A stretch of 64,000 bases of DNA from NCBI GenBank assembly GCA_008704415.1, contig VXIS01000019.1, positions 218,183 to 282,182 of the forward strand. The letters run 5' to 3'. Numbering within the stretch: the first letter of the stretch is position 1; each line of letters opens with the position of its first letter. The notes under the pieces were generated by a model. The model was not told the DNA's origin, made no database searches, and saw only the letters and a list, made by a program, of their open reading frames with translations. This stretch comes from Sphaerosporella brunnea (Eukaryota; Ascomycota; Pezizomycetes; Pezizales; Pyronemataceae). Below are positions 10,337-22,422 of the stretch, piece after piece. Both the position numbers and the translations under genes were made by a program.

Positions 10337-12289
10337 GCTTCATACATGGGCACAAAATCGGCACGATGTTTTTGTGTTCTGTTCTCATTTTTTTATTTTT
10401 TTTTCGGTGGGGGGGCGTTTTCTTCCTACTACTCGTATTACTCGTGTTTTTCATCATGCTTTGATTTCGGAATTCTACCTTTTTTTTCTGTCACTGGCCT
10501 GGTGGGATTGCTTTTAAATAGGACTTGCTTTGGTTGGCTGAGAAATACCAGTTCCCATTCTGCACAATATTAGGTAGCGTTTAGTGGGCGCTGTAGTTCG
10601 TTACCTGTTCAGTAGGCGCCTAGAGAAATACTGGCGGCTGATGACGGTCGCACTCCTCACCCACGCCGCTGCCGCACCGTCTGGACTCCCGTCGAGCTCC
10701 ATAACTCCACCAATTCTTGATCAAATCTAATTATATTTTTTGTATGCAGAATCCTCATCGCTTGCTCTGGCTGCCTGTTTCTGACTCGGCGCGTTTCCGA
10801 CTGCTCTGCGCCCGCAATTATTGTTGTTGGGGTTGGTAGTTGATGCGGGCAGAACTGGCACGGCGTGGTTCCATGGACTTTTGGTCTGAGGTAAAATCTC
10901 CAACACCATGAATTTCCTGATAATCCAGTTCTGGTACTGAGCCTCGTGAACGGCGTCGTCATTCTATCGCACTGACACTAACGTTGTTCCACACCATTCT
11001 GTGGTAATTCGGCCCACACTGAACACACCCTAAGTAATCAAAATCAAAGCACGAAAACGGAATTTTCAAAAGTTGAGGGTACTCTACGATTGGTGTTTCC
11101 TGTAGCGTGGTTGAAAAAGAAACCGTTTTGTTTTGTTTTTGTTTTAATCATAATGTATTCGGCCGCTTGCGGCCATGACATATGAAGACCGTCTGACCCG
11201 TCTGTGAAAAATAGCAGACTTAGGGCGCCGGATTTCCACAGAACTGAGTGAAGATCCGTTAGTATCAGTTCCAGAGAAAGTTGACTCTGTTAGGTAGGCA
11301 CAGTTTCAGAACCAGATTACCAGGAAATTCGTGGTGCCAGAGAATTCACCGGCGGACCAATATTCTGCGAAACCGGTTCTTCACGAATTCAGAACCCTAA
11401 TCCCCGCTGACTAATAATCTCATCACTGCCTCTTAGTTCTTGCACCCCGCCCCTGACCAGTGGTTTCGGGGCCGCCCTGGACAGAAATCTCACATTCGCG
11501 AAACACGAACTACAGTTCCGCAACCGAACGCTACCTTACTTAAGTTCAAGCGACGTAGACGGTAGACCAAACCGTGACTGGGGCTTGAAGGAAACAGATT
11601 CTCCTGAAGCCTCGAAAAAAAAAAAAAAATCACCGTCCCTTAAAGGGTCCGTTTGGATGGCCACTTCCTATTGGCTCAAGCCGTTCCGTCCAGCTTTTTC
11701 GCGCTTTGATTAATGACTCGTGTCGGATTGACTTTGAAGGATAATCTATGGATGTAATTTCGACCATGCGCAGCAATGTCTCGAAGATTCGTCGGTTGTT
11801 TTCAGTCACTCGCCGCCGTCCGGAACTGTGGCGGACTGCTGTTTGTGCTGTTTGTGCTGTTTGGTGACTGCAATATGCGGATTTGCAAACATCGCTCAAA
11901 GTAGCTCATGAGCACGCCACATTTCGAGTGCGTAGAATTGTGAAGTTGTGTATACATGTCGCACATGATACGTCCAATTCCTGGACCTATTCTGATGGTC
12001 ATGGTACGAGAATTGGAGCGCTGTAACCGCCATTTTAATGATCCTGGCTTGGCCGTCATCTATCTCATCGCGCAACTCCCAACCGTCACACGGCATGCAT
12101 CGTGATGCACCACGTGCAGCGAGAATCCTCCGTTCCTTCTTTCTCGGTGTTTCGAATTCCTTGCTCCTGAATAGAGTGCAGTTGGCGTTGTTGCTGCACC
12201 TCTGCATTGCCGCGCCAGAGCTCTCTAGCTCAGTTTGCCGAACTTCGATTGATGTCCAGTGAAGCTACCTGGTGTCAGCTCTCATTGGT
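10337..12289. other. Intergenic, no gene seen
   Basis: About 2 kb without a supported coding region. It contains homopolymer T tracts after the telomere-protein stop, a small LINE 3'-end relic at 11126-11180 and a poly-A run near 11618. I recognise no other feature. Confidence 0.6.
11126..11180 (-). mobile_element. LINE 3'-end relic (minus strand)
   Basis: The stretch with ATTCGGCCGCTTGCGGCCAT next to a T/G-rich run is the reverse complement of the tail of the LINE fragment at 33.9-34.9 kb (about 34805-34850 there). The GGCCGC/GCGGCC hairpin and the adjacent A-rich end (on the minus strand) match. Only the extreme 3' end is left, as expected for a severely 5'-truncated insertion. Confidence 0.7.
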
Positions 12290-12630
12290 GACTCTTGATA
12301 TTTCGACTTGTACCCTCTTTATCCTTCATCCATTCCCTCGCTTACCCCTTCTTCCCTTTTCAGCGGAAAAAATCTTCATCCTTCATTCATTGTCTCACTT
12401 ACCTCTTCTTCATTCCAACCCCCACTACTACCCCTACATTTCATCTCCGTTCCTTTGTTCTCGTACCTTCTCGAAAGATCAAGTCGCTTGATCCCTTTCC
12501 TCTATCTTCATTTCAACAGTTAGTCGTCCATTTATCTTCTCGTCATCAATCTATCAAGCAGCGGGTAAGTGGGTTCCTGTTCGAATCCAGCTGAGGAATT
12601 AATGCTCACTGTTGTCTTACCAGATTTCAG
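12290..12630 (+). promoter_or_regulatory. CT-rich core promoter and 5'UTR intron of the RdRP gene
   Basis: Positions 12295-12560 are strongly pyrimidine-rich on the plus strand, the usual look of a filamentous-fungal promoter just upstream of transcription starts. A leader intron is likely from 12565 (GGTAAGTG) to CAG at 12623 or 12630, with the coding ATG at 12640. I see no clear TATA box. Confidence 0.55.
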
Positions 12631-12639
12631 ATTTTCCTA

Positions 12640-15600
12640 ATGGCGGGATCTCCTCGCCGTACTTCGCGAGGCCCGAGTGGGGGAATGGTCCCTGTGACCG
12701 ACCAACTTCGAAATCAACTTGCGCGCCAACTTTTACCAAACAAGTTCGCCCAGAGCGACACAGACCGTCAACAACGAAGTGTTAGCGTTGGTTCGGGCCC
12801 TAAAGGAAACCAAGTGTTCTTTTCCGAATGGCCTGCTCAGGAGCCTCGCGACTTTCCCCGAACCAAACCCCAAAATTCGGCAAGTCGCGACCGTGGAAGA
12901 AACAGTGCCAACCGTGGAGGCCACCGTGGAATGGCAGGCGGTCAAAGCAGACCTGCTCAGAAAACCATTAGGCCTATATCAGCAAATAGACCTCCTCCTG
13001 GACAGGGAGACATGCCTATGCTGCTGAGCCTCCCAAATAGCCCACCGCAAGTGGCTCGCCGCAAGGTGGAACCTCGTGTGAAAACCAGAAGGCCGTCAGA
13101 GCCCGGAAGGAACCGGTGGGAGGAGGAGACCTCCAACACTCTTGCAGGGCCGCCAGGAATCCGGTTACCGGAGAGACGCCCCGTGCATCCATCCGCACAG
13201 CCACAGGGTCTTCAGATTCGGCCCTGTGACCCGTCCCCGTCCCCGAGCGTCCGAGTCGATGAACCTGCACAAAAGCTGATCACTCGTCATACCGCTGTTG
13301 ATTCATTCCCCGAAAAGGCTCAGACGGAAGAGAAGGTTCATGGCGTGCTGGCTGCTCATGTTCATCCTTGTAATCAGCCTTTTCTCCGAAACGAAGAATG
13401 GAGAAAGCAACCGGACGTCACCGTTCGATTTGGGCCCAAACTGAGCCCATCTATTTCGGTGAAGGATATCTTCCTCCGAATTAGGGATTTCGGAACTGTC
13501 GAGATGATCGACCTTCTGATAGACGATGATGGAAGGAAGATCGGTAAAGCCTTGGTCCGATTTAGCAATGTCCGGACTCCGTTCTGGGAAGCCGGATGGA
13601 TCAATTTTGGATCAGGAACTGTTGGGATGAAGCTTGAGCGGTACAAAGGTGCTTCGACTGTACCTAGTCCATCAAACCCATCCAAGTTGTATCCTGCAAA
13701 GCTTGTAAGTCTCTCGTGATTCATTAGCCTGTATTTTGTTTTTCATGCTAATACCTTGACAACAGAGGTTCGAAGTCGAGTCTCTAGAGTTTGGCTTCAT
13801 GTTGCAAGCTGAGGAATTTATGTCCATGCATAAAACTCGTCCAGGCAACAAGATTACCTGGGAAGTCAACCTCCTCAAGAAGAGGATTGAGATGATGTTT
13901 CACCTCTTTTTCGACGAGAACGACCCTGCAGTCAAGAGGGTTGGACCACCACAGTCCGATCCCAGAATCTACAAGGTCGAAATCCCGTTCACGCAATTGC
14001 AGGAAATCCTTGTTCCAGCAGATGAGGCCAAAGATGGCCACAAGAGAACTTTTGTGCTTCCGCTCCCGGACCCGCCAAGAGTTTCGAGGGAGCTTACCAA
14101 TTGGACCAAGTCTATGGAGGAGCCGGCGATGACCCGTTGGACCATACACGATGTCTACATGCGGCAGACGGACATCGAACTCGACATGAGGATCAGGGGT
14201 GACCGACCGGTGAGCTTGCGGCACGCACAGCCGGTCATTGACATCGGTACGTGCCTGGAAACCCATCTGGAATCTGATAGCATCAGTAAAACAGCATGTA
14301 CTGACCTTGTTGTAGGAAGATGGACAACGTACCGTCTCTGCTTCGACTTGAAAGATAGCAAGTGTATGGAAAAGTTCCAGACAATGCTGGATGCTTTCAA
14401 AGATTTCAACGTGCGCAGCAAGCCGTTGCAGAAATTCCAAGTCGAATGCGACCAGTCCAAGCTTAATCCAATCTGGAGCTACCTGGACCGGGAGCAGGCC
14501 CAGGGAGCTAGTAGTGCTGAACTTCTCAGTTCACCATTCCTTACCTTTCCAGTCCGCTATCAGTTGGAAGTGTGCATTTCGCACGGCCACCTCAACGAGT
14601 ACAACTTGACTCACGAGTTTGTTGACATGCTTGCCAAGTTGTCTGAACGCGATGCTGTGGCGTTACTTGAAGCTGTGCACGAGAACAAGGCTCGGTTTTT
14701 CCAGCCTATGGACATCTTGAAGATTCCCCGCAACAAGAGGATTGACTCGGCTCGTCCTATTCCGGCAGCTTGCGTCCAAATGAGGAGGGCAACTGTTACT
14801 CCGACTGGCATATTATTCCATACGCCAAGTGTGGAGATATCAAATCGCGTTATCCGCCATTACGATAGGTATGCGGATCGATTCATCCGCGTAACTTTTA
14901 CGGATGAGAAGTCCTCCGGTAGGATCAGATTCACTGATAAGGACAATGCCAACGAGCTTTTTGGGCGCGTCTATCGAGCGCTCAACCGCGGAATTGTTAT
15001 GGGCGACCGCCATTACCAATTCCTGGCGTTTGGAAACTCGCAGTTGCGAGAGCACTCGGCGTATTTCTTCGCTGGGGCTCACGATCTCTCAGTCAACGAC
15101 ATCCGCACGTGGATGGGTGAATTCTCTGATATCAGAGTGATCGCAAAGCACGCTTCACGCCTCGGTCAGTGCTTCTCGACGACGAAGGCTTTCAAGTCTT
15201 GCGATGTTACTCTCCGTAGAATACCCGATGTCGATCGCAATGGCTACAAATTCAGTGATGGAGTCGGCACGATGTCGCCAGTTGTTGCACACCTTCTAAC
15301 CGAAGAATTCCTTGGGAGCCGGCGCAGTTTGCCAAACTACCAAGCTTCGTGTTTCCAATTTCGTCTTGGAGGACACAAGGGCGTATTGGCACTGGACCCG
15401 ACGACTATCAACCTGGAAGTCCACCTGAGGCCAAGCCAGGAAAAGTTCTGGTGTCCCCATAAGACTCTGGAGATCATTCGGTGTTCGCAATTCGCTGCAG
15501 CCTCCTTGAACCGTCAGCTGATTCAAGTGATGTCGAACCTTGGTGTATCGGACCTGTTTTTCCGCAACCGCTTGAACCAGATTCTGGCGGACTATTCGAC

Positions 15601-17755
15601 TGCAGTCACCAGTCCAAATAAGGCTCTTGAGCTTCTCACCAAGCATATCGATCCGAACTTCCAGACGTTGGCAATTGCGAACCTAATTCGTTTCGGGTTT
15701 ATGGCCTCGGCTGAGCCGTTCGTGATGTCTTTGATTCACTTGTGGCGAGCATGGACCATTAAGTACCTGAAGGAGAAAGCCAAAATCACCATAGACGATG
15801 GTGCCTTCCTGTTGGGTGTCGTTGATGAGACTGCGACGCTGCGTGGCTACTTTGAAGAAGTCTCGGAGGAAGATCAGCTCCCTCAGATCTTTTGCCAGGT
15901 GACGGACATAAGCATGAACAGGACCCGCGTCATCACTGGTCGGTGTGTTGTGGCTCGAAACCCCAGTTTGCATCCTGGAGACGTGCGCATTGTCGAAGCT
16001 GTTGACGTGCCCGCTTTGCACCATTTGGTCGATGTGGTCGTTTTTCCGCAGACTGGAGACCGGGATATCCCAAGTATGCTGTCCGGGGGTGACCTGGACG
16101 GCGATGACTACGTCGTCATTTGGGACGAGGAACTGACAGCTCCCGGAGTAATCACCAATGAGCCACCGGCGTCATACAAGCCAAAAGACCCGATAGTACT
16201 TGATAGAGATGTTTCCATCAAGGACATCCAGAAGTTCTTCGTCAACTATATGAAGAACGATCGGCTTGGATCGATTGCAAATGCTCATCTGGCATGGGCC
16301 GACTCGCACACCCTGGGAGTCAAGAGTCCGATTTGTTTGCAACTGGCAGAGCTTCACTCGGACGCGGTGGACTATCCGAAAACCGGTCTAAAGGCACAGA
16401 TGTCCAAGGCCCATCGCATCCGGCGCTGGCCTCATTTCTTTGAGAAACCTGTGGAAGAGGGTGTATATATTAGCACAAAAATCCTCGGCCAACTTTACGA
16501 CATGGTGGAACGCGTCGATTTTACCCCTTGTTACCATCTTCCTCCGAACGAGAAGATCATGACGGCGTTTGAGTTGTCCCCGGGGGATTTGCAAGAGGCT
16601 ATGCAGCTTAAAAATGAGTATGACGCGGCTGTGTATCGAATCATGGCCCAGCACGACATCAAATCCGAGTTTGAGGTCTGGAGCACTTTCGTCATGCATC
16701 ACAGTGGTTCTAATGACTACAAGTTCCATGAGGAAATCGGCGGAATCGCCGAGACCCTCAAAGACAGGTTCTGCAAATACGTGATCGAAAACTGCGCGGA
16801 GCCTCGGAAAACCGTGTTGCCTCGCAAAGTGGCCGCAATGTATGTCGTAACCCAGAGGGCTATTGAGCAGGCAAAATCCGACATCCTTGCGGAAAAGGAA
16901 CGTCTTGCGCCCCGGAACAAGGGGAAGCTTTCCTTCGAGGCTCTGACCAAGGAAGATCTGCAGAAGCTTCCCTTGATGTCGTTTCCCTGGCTCTTCGGGG
17001 AAGTTCTTGCTCGGCTGGCGAGCGGGTACAAGGATGTTGCTCATGATTACTCCGGACCTGGCCACTGTGAGGTGAGCTTCATCTCACGGACTGACGATGA
17101 GGGGGACTACGAGTATGTTCCCATCAAAGAAGAAGACAACGCTTTGGACGACGGCCAAGGCGATCATGTTCCGATCAGAGAAGAAGACAACGCTTTGGAC
17201 GACGGCCAAGGCGATCATGTTCCGATCAGAGAAGAAGAAAACGCTCTGGACGACGGCCAAGGCTATCATGTTCCGATCAGAGAAGAAGAAAACGCTCTGG
17301 ACGACGGCCAAGGCTATCATGTTCCGATCAGAGAAGAAGAAAACGCTCTGGACGGCGGCCAAGGCTATCATGTTCCCATCAAAAAACCAGAAAACGCTCT
17401 GGACGACGGCCAAGGCTATCTGTACTCTTTGAACGACGGCCAAGGTTGTCTGTACCCTTTGGACGACGGCCAAGGTCTGTACCCTTTGGACGACGGCCAA
17501 GGTTGTCTGTACCCTTTGGACGACGGCTCTCTGTACCCTCTGGACGACGGCCAAGACTATCTGTACCCTTTGTCCGAGTTGGGGCGGATCGGGTTGGGAA
17601 GGATCGAGTTTGCAGGGATCGAGTTGGGAGATATCGCAGTTTCCGACGGAACCGACGGAAGCTTCTCTGAGGGAAGTGATACCCCATCTGAGGCCGACGA
17701 AATCTATCCAGCAAAACCTTCAAACGAGGATAGCAAGGGAGATAGATACTTCTAA
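12640..17755 (+). CDS. RNA-dependent RNA polymerase (cellular, RNAi/MSUD type)
   Basis: Makes double-stranded RNA from single-stranded transcripts for Dicer, in quelling, meiotic silencing or small-RNA heterochromatin pathways. Exons: 12640-13704, 13766-14246 and 14316-17755, about 1661 residues; the second intron (69 nt, GTACGT...TAG) is in frame. The N-terminus is disordered (Arg/Pro/Ser-rich), then an RRM-like stretch (VTVRFGPKLSPSISVKDIF ... ALVRFSNV, about residues 265-320). The polymerase core has SDGVGTMSP and the catalytic GGDLDGDDY loop, with its three Asp at about residues 1108, 1110 and 1112 (nt 16091-16105), all intact. The C-terminus is a minisatellite-coded acidic repeat (separate entry). 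The RRM-like N-terminus is closer to the SAD-1/Rdp1 class than to QDE-1, but subclass is inferred. Confidence 0.95.
17117..17572 (+). repeat. Coding minisatellite at RdRP C-terminus
   Basis: Six tandem units of 51 bp (17 residues, type VPIREEENALDDGQGYH) run from about 17117 to 17418. They grade into shorter 8-10 residue units of type LYPLDDGQG to about 17572. Units 2-5 are nearly identical at the DNA level, pointing to recent slippage or unequal exchange. All keep the RdRP frame open. The shared core is [L]DDGQG. Confidence 0.95.
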
Positions 17756-20700
17756 AGACGATGCGTGAATGTGGGATGGGTATTGTTGGCACGGCCCTGA
17801 GGGTCGTTCCCTGTCACGACTGCATTTCGGAAGGTGTTTTTTGCTTTTCTGCTTTTGTACCGTCACTTTCTTTCCTTTAGGGTCTTGAAAGGTGTTGGGA
17901 TGGGAGATTACCAATTGTGCCGGTTGGATTTCCTGATGTTTCTTTTTTCTGATGCTCGGGATCGATTGAGTTGTTCTTTGGGTGTCTGTCTTTACATTGC
18001 TATCAGCCAGTACAAACGATGAGACCCTGTCCGATCCTTCTTCTCCGCCTGCTTCGACTCATGATGATTCTGTGGCCTTTCTGCGTAATTACCGCTCTCC
18101 GATATACAAGCACCAAGACAGGAAACGACAAGAATGGCCAAAACAATTTCAAACTTGCAGCGAAAGCTAAGCTCATACCTCATCAATGAACCATGCTTAA
18201 GCAATGAGTATTTTTTTGAGTTTTGTGGTGGACAACTTGCCGAAACAGACTTTTCCAACTAATATCAGTCAGAGGGATGACAAGAAAAGAGCTCCATAGG
18301 CTTATACCGTTGGTTCATCCAGGGTTGGAAACGGCGTTAGTGATGCACACTTTCAACTGATAGCGGACTTGAAAGGCCAGGAATGGCTCATTGAGGATTC
18401 GGATGCCAGCAGCGGATAGCTCCAGATTGCCTTGAGCTTGACCAATTGGACTGGTCGCATTCGACCTGGATCTTCAGCAGTCCAGTAGTCTCGACGTACT
18501 CACCAGCTACATTTAGCATTGAAATAACACAAATTCCGAGGCGGTAAGTTTTAAATTAAAGAAAAACAAAAGTCTGCCATCTCTTTCTGCCTTTTCCCGG
18601 GTATACAGGATCTTTAGGGCCACAGAGGTCTGCCCAAAAAGCATCCAAAAGTCTCAAGAATAACGCCGATGCTTCCGCTGAATTCCTGTCTTTTGTGGAG
18701 GAGCGGGTCAAGAATCTGGTCAGGACGACTGGGTGCATTCATTATACACCTGAAGCCACAGGTTAGCTCTCCGAATAAGACTGGCTGCTTGAGCTACCGA
18801 CAAAACTTCAAAAGGACTACTGGAACGATGTACCTATGTGTAGATGTTAAATAGCGGCGACGCGGTAGATCGTCGGGGGCAAAGTGTGACGGAGCTAGGT
18901 GGGCCTCGGGTCATGGCAAATAGGCCGGACTTGATTCCTTCGTCAACGAGGATACCGGTGTTTCTTCGTCCTATGTAAGGCAGTTAGCACTAGAACTTCG
19001 AAAACAGACATACATATGCCGTGAGCCCTACAACAAGCTGAGCGATAATCGGATACCAGCTTATCCTGGAGTCTATGCAAGCCTTCATTAACAGAGGGAG
19101 AACTGTGGTGTTTACCCCGCCCGAGAAGATTTGGCCATCTTCTCTTTGACTATACCACGCAGTTCAGCCCTCCTCCAACAATAAGTCGGAAATCAGTTTC
19201 TCATCCCAGTTTGTGCCTGCCGTTTACGTGAGCATCCATCAACAGACGGGGAAACGTGGTGTTGATTACCTCTTGTCCCCCACCCAAAAGGCTTCGGCGA
19301 TGACCATTATTTTGTCCCACGCACTCTGAACAATAATCGAAGGTTAATTTTTTCGCCCCAGCCTAAGTTTTAATTCCAATGTGAGCCGTTCATTATCAAC
19401 TGAGGAAGAAGGGTTTTTGTATTTACTTACTCTCACAACAGATCCCGAACCCGATTCAGGTAGTAAAAACTCTATTTTCATCGGAGGTAGCTGGTTTCGT
19501 AGACGGGGTTTCCCTCTTTTGCCGTTTGGTTGTTGAAGCCGCCTGGTCTACGCCTCTTTTCCCCGTCTCTTCGGGAACTTTGGTGGCGGAAAAGTAAACA
19601 GAAGACTGGAATTTGAGCGTAGGTGTCCTTGTGCTGTTGGATTTTCAATGTTACTCGAGCCGGTTTCGCAGCAATCTAAAAAGAGGAAAAGAAAGTTAAA
19701 AAAAACCTCTAGAGGGGGGAAAGGAATATCGTCAGGCTGGAAAGCGTGTGGTGAATGAAAGGGAAAGAAGGTACCGAAAGAATGTTGGTGGGAAAGGAAA
19801 GGAGCACAAGCCGGCTTGACTGTCAGTCAATCGCAAATTATTCCTAACCACCCCCTTCTCCGACCCAGCCAGTTGGCATTCACAACTCGAGAGCGCTGAA
19901 AAGCAAGAAGGGAAGTGGTTGCAGGGCAAGAAAGGAATTGGTGTAAAGCGGCAGCCCCACTGACCACTTGGGATCGGCAGGCGGCCCGCGCAGAGAGAGT
20001 GTGATGCAGGTATGATTATCTGCAGGTATGATTATCTGCAGCTATGATTTGATGCCAACACGAGAAGTGACGCGCTCGCCACTCACCGTTTGAGCCCTCG
20101 GGCCCGTTCACAGTTCCAAGGTCACCACGATGTTGGTGCACTTGCGGGTACCACGAAGGACCGCAATCTGAGAATTCGCATGGCTATGATTACACCAGAC
20201 GAGAAAGGCGCGGGGCGAGAACGGGGCACTCTGGGAACTCTCCTGCTCTTGTCTCTCTAGATCTGGAATCGATCGTCTGTCTGTCTCAAGATCCAGATGG
20301 AAGCTCGTTTGCGTGGTCTACTTGGGGGGGTCCCATACCGAAGCATACGAAGCATCGACCTACCCGAAGGGGATGGTTATACTTCTGCGGCGCCATGGTT
20401 GTTGGCGAACGCAAAGCAGAATCTGAATGTCTAGGTCTTGAGGGCGGCACTGCTTGGAGCGGTTAAGGGCGGTCAGGATGCAAACGCGCTGTCCATGCCA
20501 GAGCTGCTGCACCACGGAGCTAGCTGAGTGCATACATACATACATACATACAGCATGAAAAACAACGAGCAAACAGGCGCTCTGTGCGCTCTGTGCGGCA
20601 CGGAGCTGTATCTCGAATAAACTCGCGACACATCAACTCTTCTCCCCCAATCATTCGCCCTCCATTTCCAGAATTCCTCACAGATAGATACATATTACAC

Positions 20701-21172
20701 GTAGAGTACGATACCAAGAACAAAAATGCTCTAGACCCGCCTCGATCACACCAAAACTCGCCGGTTGCAGTCCACAACAGAAACCAGAAACCATCCAAAA
20801 ATAAAGAATCCCTTCGTTGCTCCCGAGTTTCATTAGTGATGCAGCGAAAAAGTCGTCAAGCCACACCTGTTTCTCCTTGATCTTTTTGTCCACATCGACT
20901 TTTCCACCAAAGAAAAAAGTAGGAAAAAAAAAAAACTATGTAAAAAATGTAAAAAAAATCCCTCGCTAGTGTATCACCACCAACACAGATACGGGTATCG
21001 CCAACAAAGTCCCAAAAAGTCCAGAAAAAGTCCATAGCCCAGCCGTTTATACGCAAAATAAATGTAGGAACGTCAAAAAAAAAAAAAAAAAAAAGAAGAA
21101 TGAAAGAAAATTAATCAATAGAATGGAAGAAAAGAAAGATATCAAAAATGTACAGCTGAAATCTTAGTTGGT
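17756..21172. other. Intergenic, 3.4 kb, no supported gene
   Basis: No frame with recognisable protein features. Around 19080-19440 there are three diverged segments with a shared motif (CATT/CATCAACAGAGGGGAAAACGTGG-like, beginning near 19084, 19229 and 19388). These look like a decayed ~150-bp tandem repeat. A 16-bp tandem lies at 20006 and poly-A stretches lie at 20920-21100, near the 3' end of the PLAC8 gene. Confidence 0.55.
20006..20048. repeat. 16-bp tandem repeat, about 2.7 copies
   Basis: GCAGGTATGATTATCT occurs twice head to tail at 20006-20021 and 20022-20037, then a partial third copy GCAGCTATGAT to 20048. Confidence 0.9.
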
Positions 21173-22422
21173 CTAGGGGTACGTCATTGTTGGTTGCCTG
21201 CGATAGCCACCTTCGCCAACCACTCCGCTTCCAGGGCCCTCGAATTGTCGTCTTTGGTCCTCTCGGTGCCTAACTTCTCGGTCGTCCTGGATGAGTACAC
21301 AACAAGAGCAACAGTAAGCTTTCACGCAATCGCTTGCCACTGAACCCTCGATTCTGTAGTTTTCACGGATACGACTGCGCTGTAGAGTGGTCAAGACAAC
21401 TAAACGATGAGATCAGTTTCCTGCATTGACCACTAGCAGTACGGGAGATAACATACAAGATACAGGTGCCAACAAACAGAATATTCCACAATGAATATTA
21501 CATGAGTGATGACGTTCAATATTTGACTTCGGGGCAGTTTTCAGGCGGTGGTAAGTGCGAGAGTACAGGATGCAAGGGCACCAATAACCAAGACAACCTG
21601 AAGGAAGTTTCAGCATCTATCTCGCCTGATATAGCTCAAGGAACTTCGGCTCTTACATGTTGGAATGTCGCCCATACAGTCACACATGCCGTGCTGATAC
21701 TTCTGAACCCCATTGCGCTGGTTCGGATGGCCGATCTGCCCTGGTGCATGTACGCCACCATTCGGGCCCGCCGCGGCGCCAGGAGTGTACGTCGGAGTTT
21801 TTGGAGTCCGTGGCCCGGTATTCGCATCAGAGGGATTGTACGATGGAGTTTGAATAGGGACAGGAGGCATGGGTGGGCGAACAAAGCCAACCTGTGACGG
21901 ATCCTGCGGGTGGGCCGCTGATGGGTGTGGTTCATGCGTATCAAAGGCTGGCGGGGGCGAGCGCGGTTGCTGCGGTAGCCCTGGATAATGGTCAAACGGC
22001 GGTGGCGGTGAGCGTGCGGGCTGAGGCGTCATCGCAATGGTCTCGACACCAGGTATTGGCGGGAGACCTGGGGTATTTGGTGGCGAGGGATGCGCCGACG
22101 ATACTTGGTATGGAATGGAAGTAGGCGGTGCCGGGAAGAAGTGGGCATTCACTGCTGGCTGGGCTGGCTGTCCTGGTTGAGAGAGGCCGGGTGCGGGCAT
22201 GGGCTGGATTTGTTGCCGTTCAGTTGCCATATGGGAAGTTGGAGGCGGGGGAAATGTCAAAGGCGATTGATCATAAACGGGAGACTGCGGTGCGGGCTCG
22301 TCCCCATTATGCGGGCTGCTGTAGAGGTTGCGGCTTCCAGGCCCTTCAATAGGCGTGTGGAGCGAGAATTGTTGTGGCTCGTCCGGCGAGTGGAGAGTGG
22401 AGTACGGCCGATTGAAGCTCAT
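21173..22422 (-). CDS. PLAC8-family Cys-rich protein
   Basis: Three exons, 22422-21657, 21597-21464 and 21379-21173, give 368 residues. The first ~235 residues are a disordered Pro/Ser-rich region (PPPPFDHYPGLPQQ, PPSFxTH-like runs). The C-terminal PLAC8 domain has the sequence QHGMCDCMGDIPTC, then CCLGYWCPCILYSRTYHRLK (the CCxxxxCPC signature), then CNIHCGIFCLLAP, then RSRIRENYRIEG and a last CxxxCCxxC-like cluster (DCVKAYCCSCCVLIQDDRE). The start at MSFNRPYS is chosen; the frame extends 22 codons upstream, but that part is unlike the family. The exon 2 donor GTATCT keeps frame and removes a segment that would otherwise stop. PLAC8 proteins are small Cys-rich, often plasma-membrane associated; the fungal role is unknown. 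Confidence 0.85.

Noticed and set aside
12570..12600. tRNA-like GTTCGAATCC
   Set aside because: The surrounding bases do not fold as a tRNA and lie in the RdRP leader intron.
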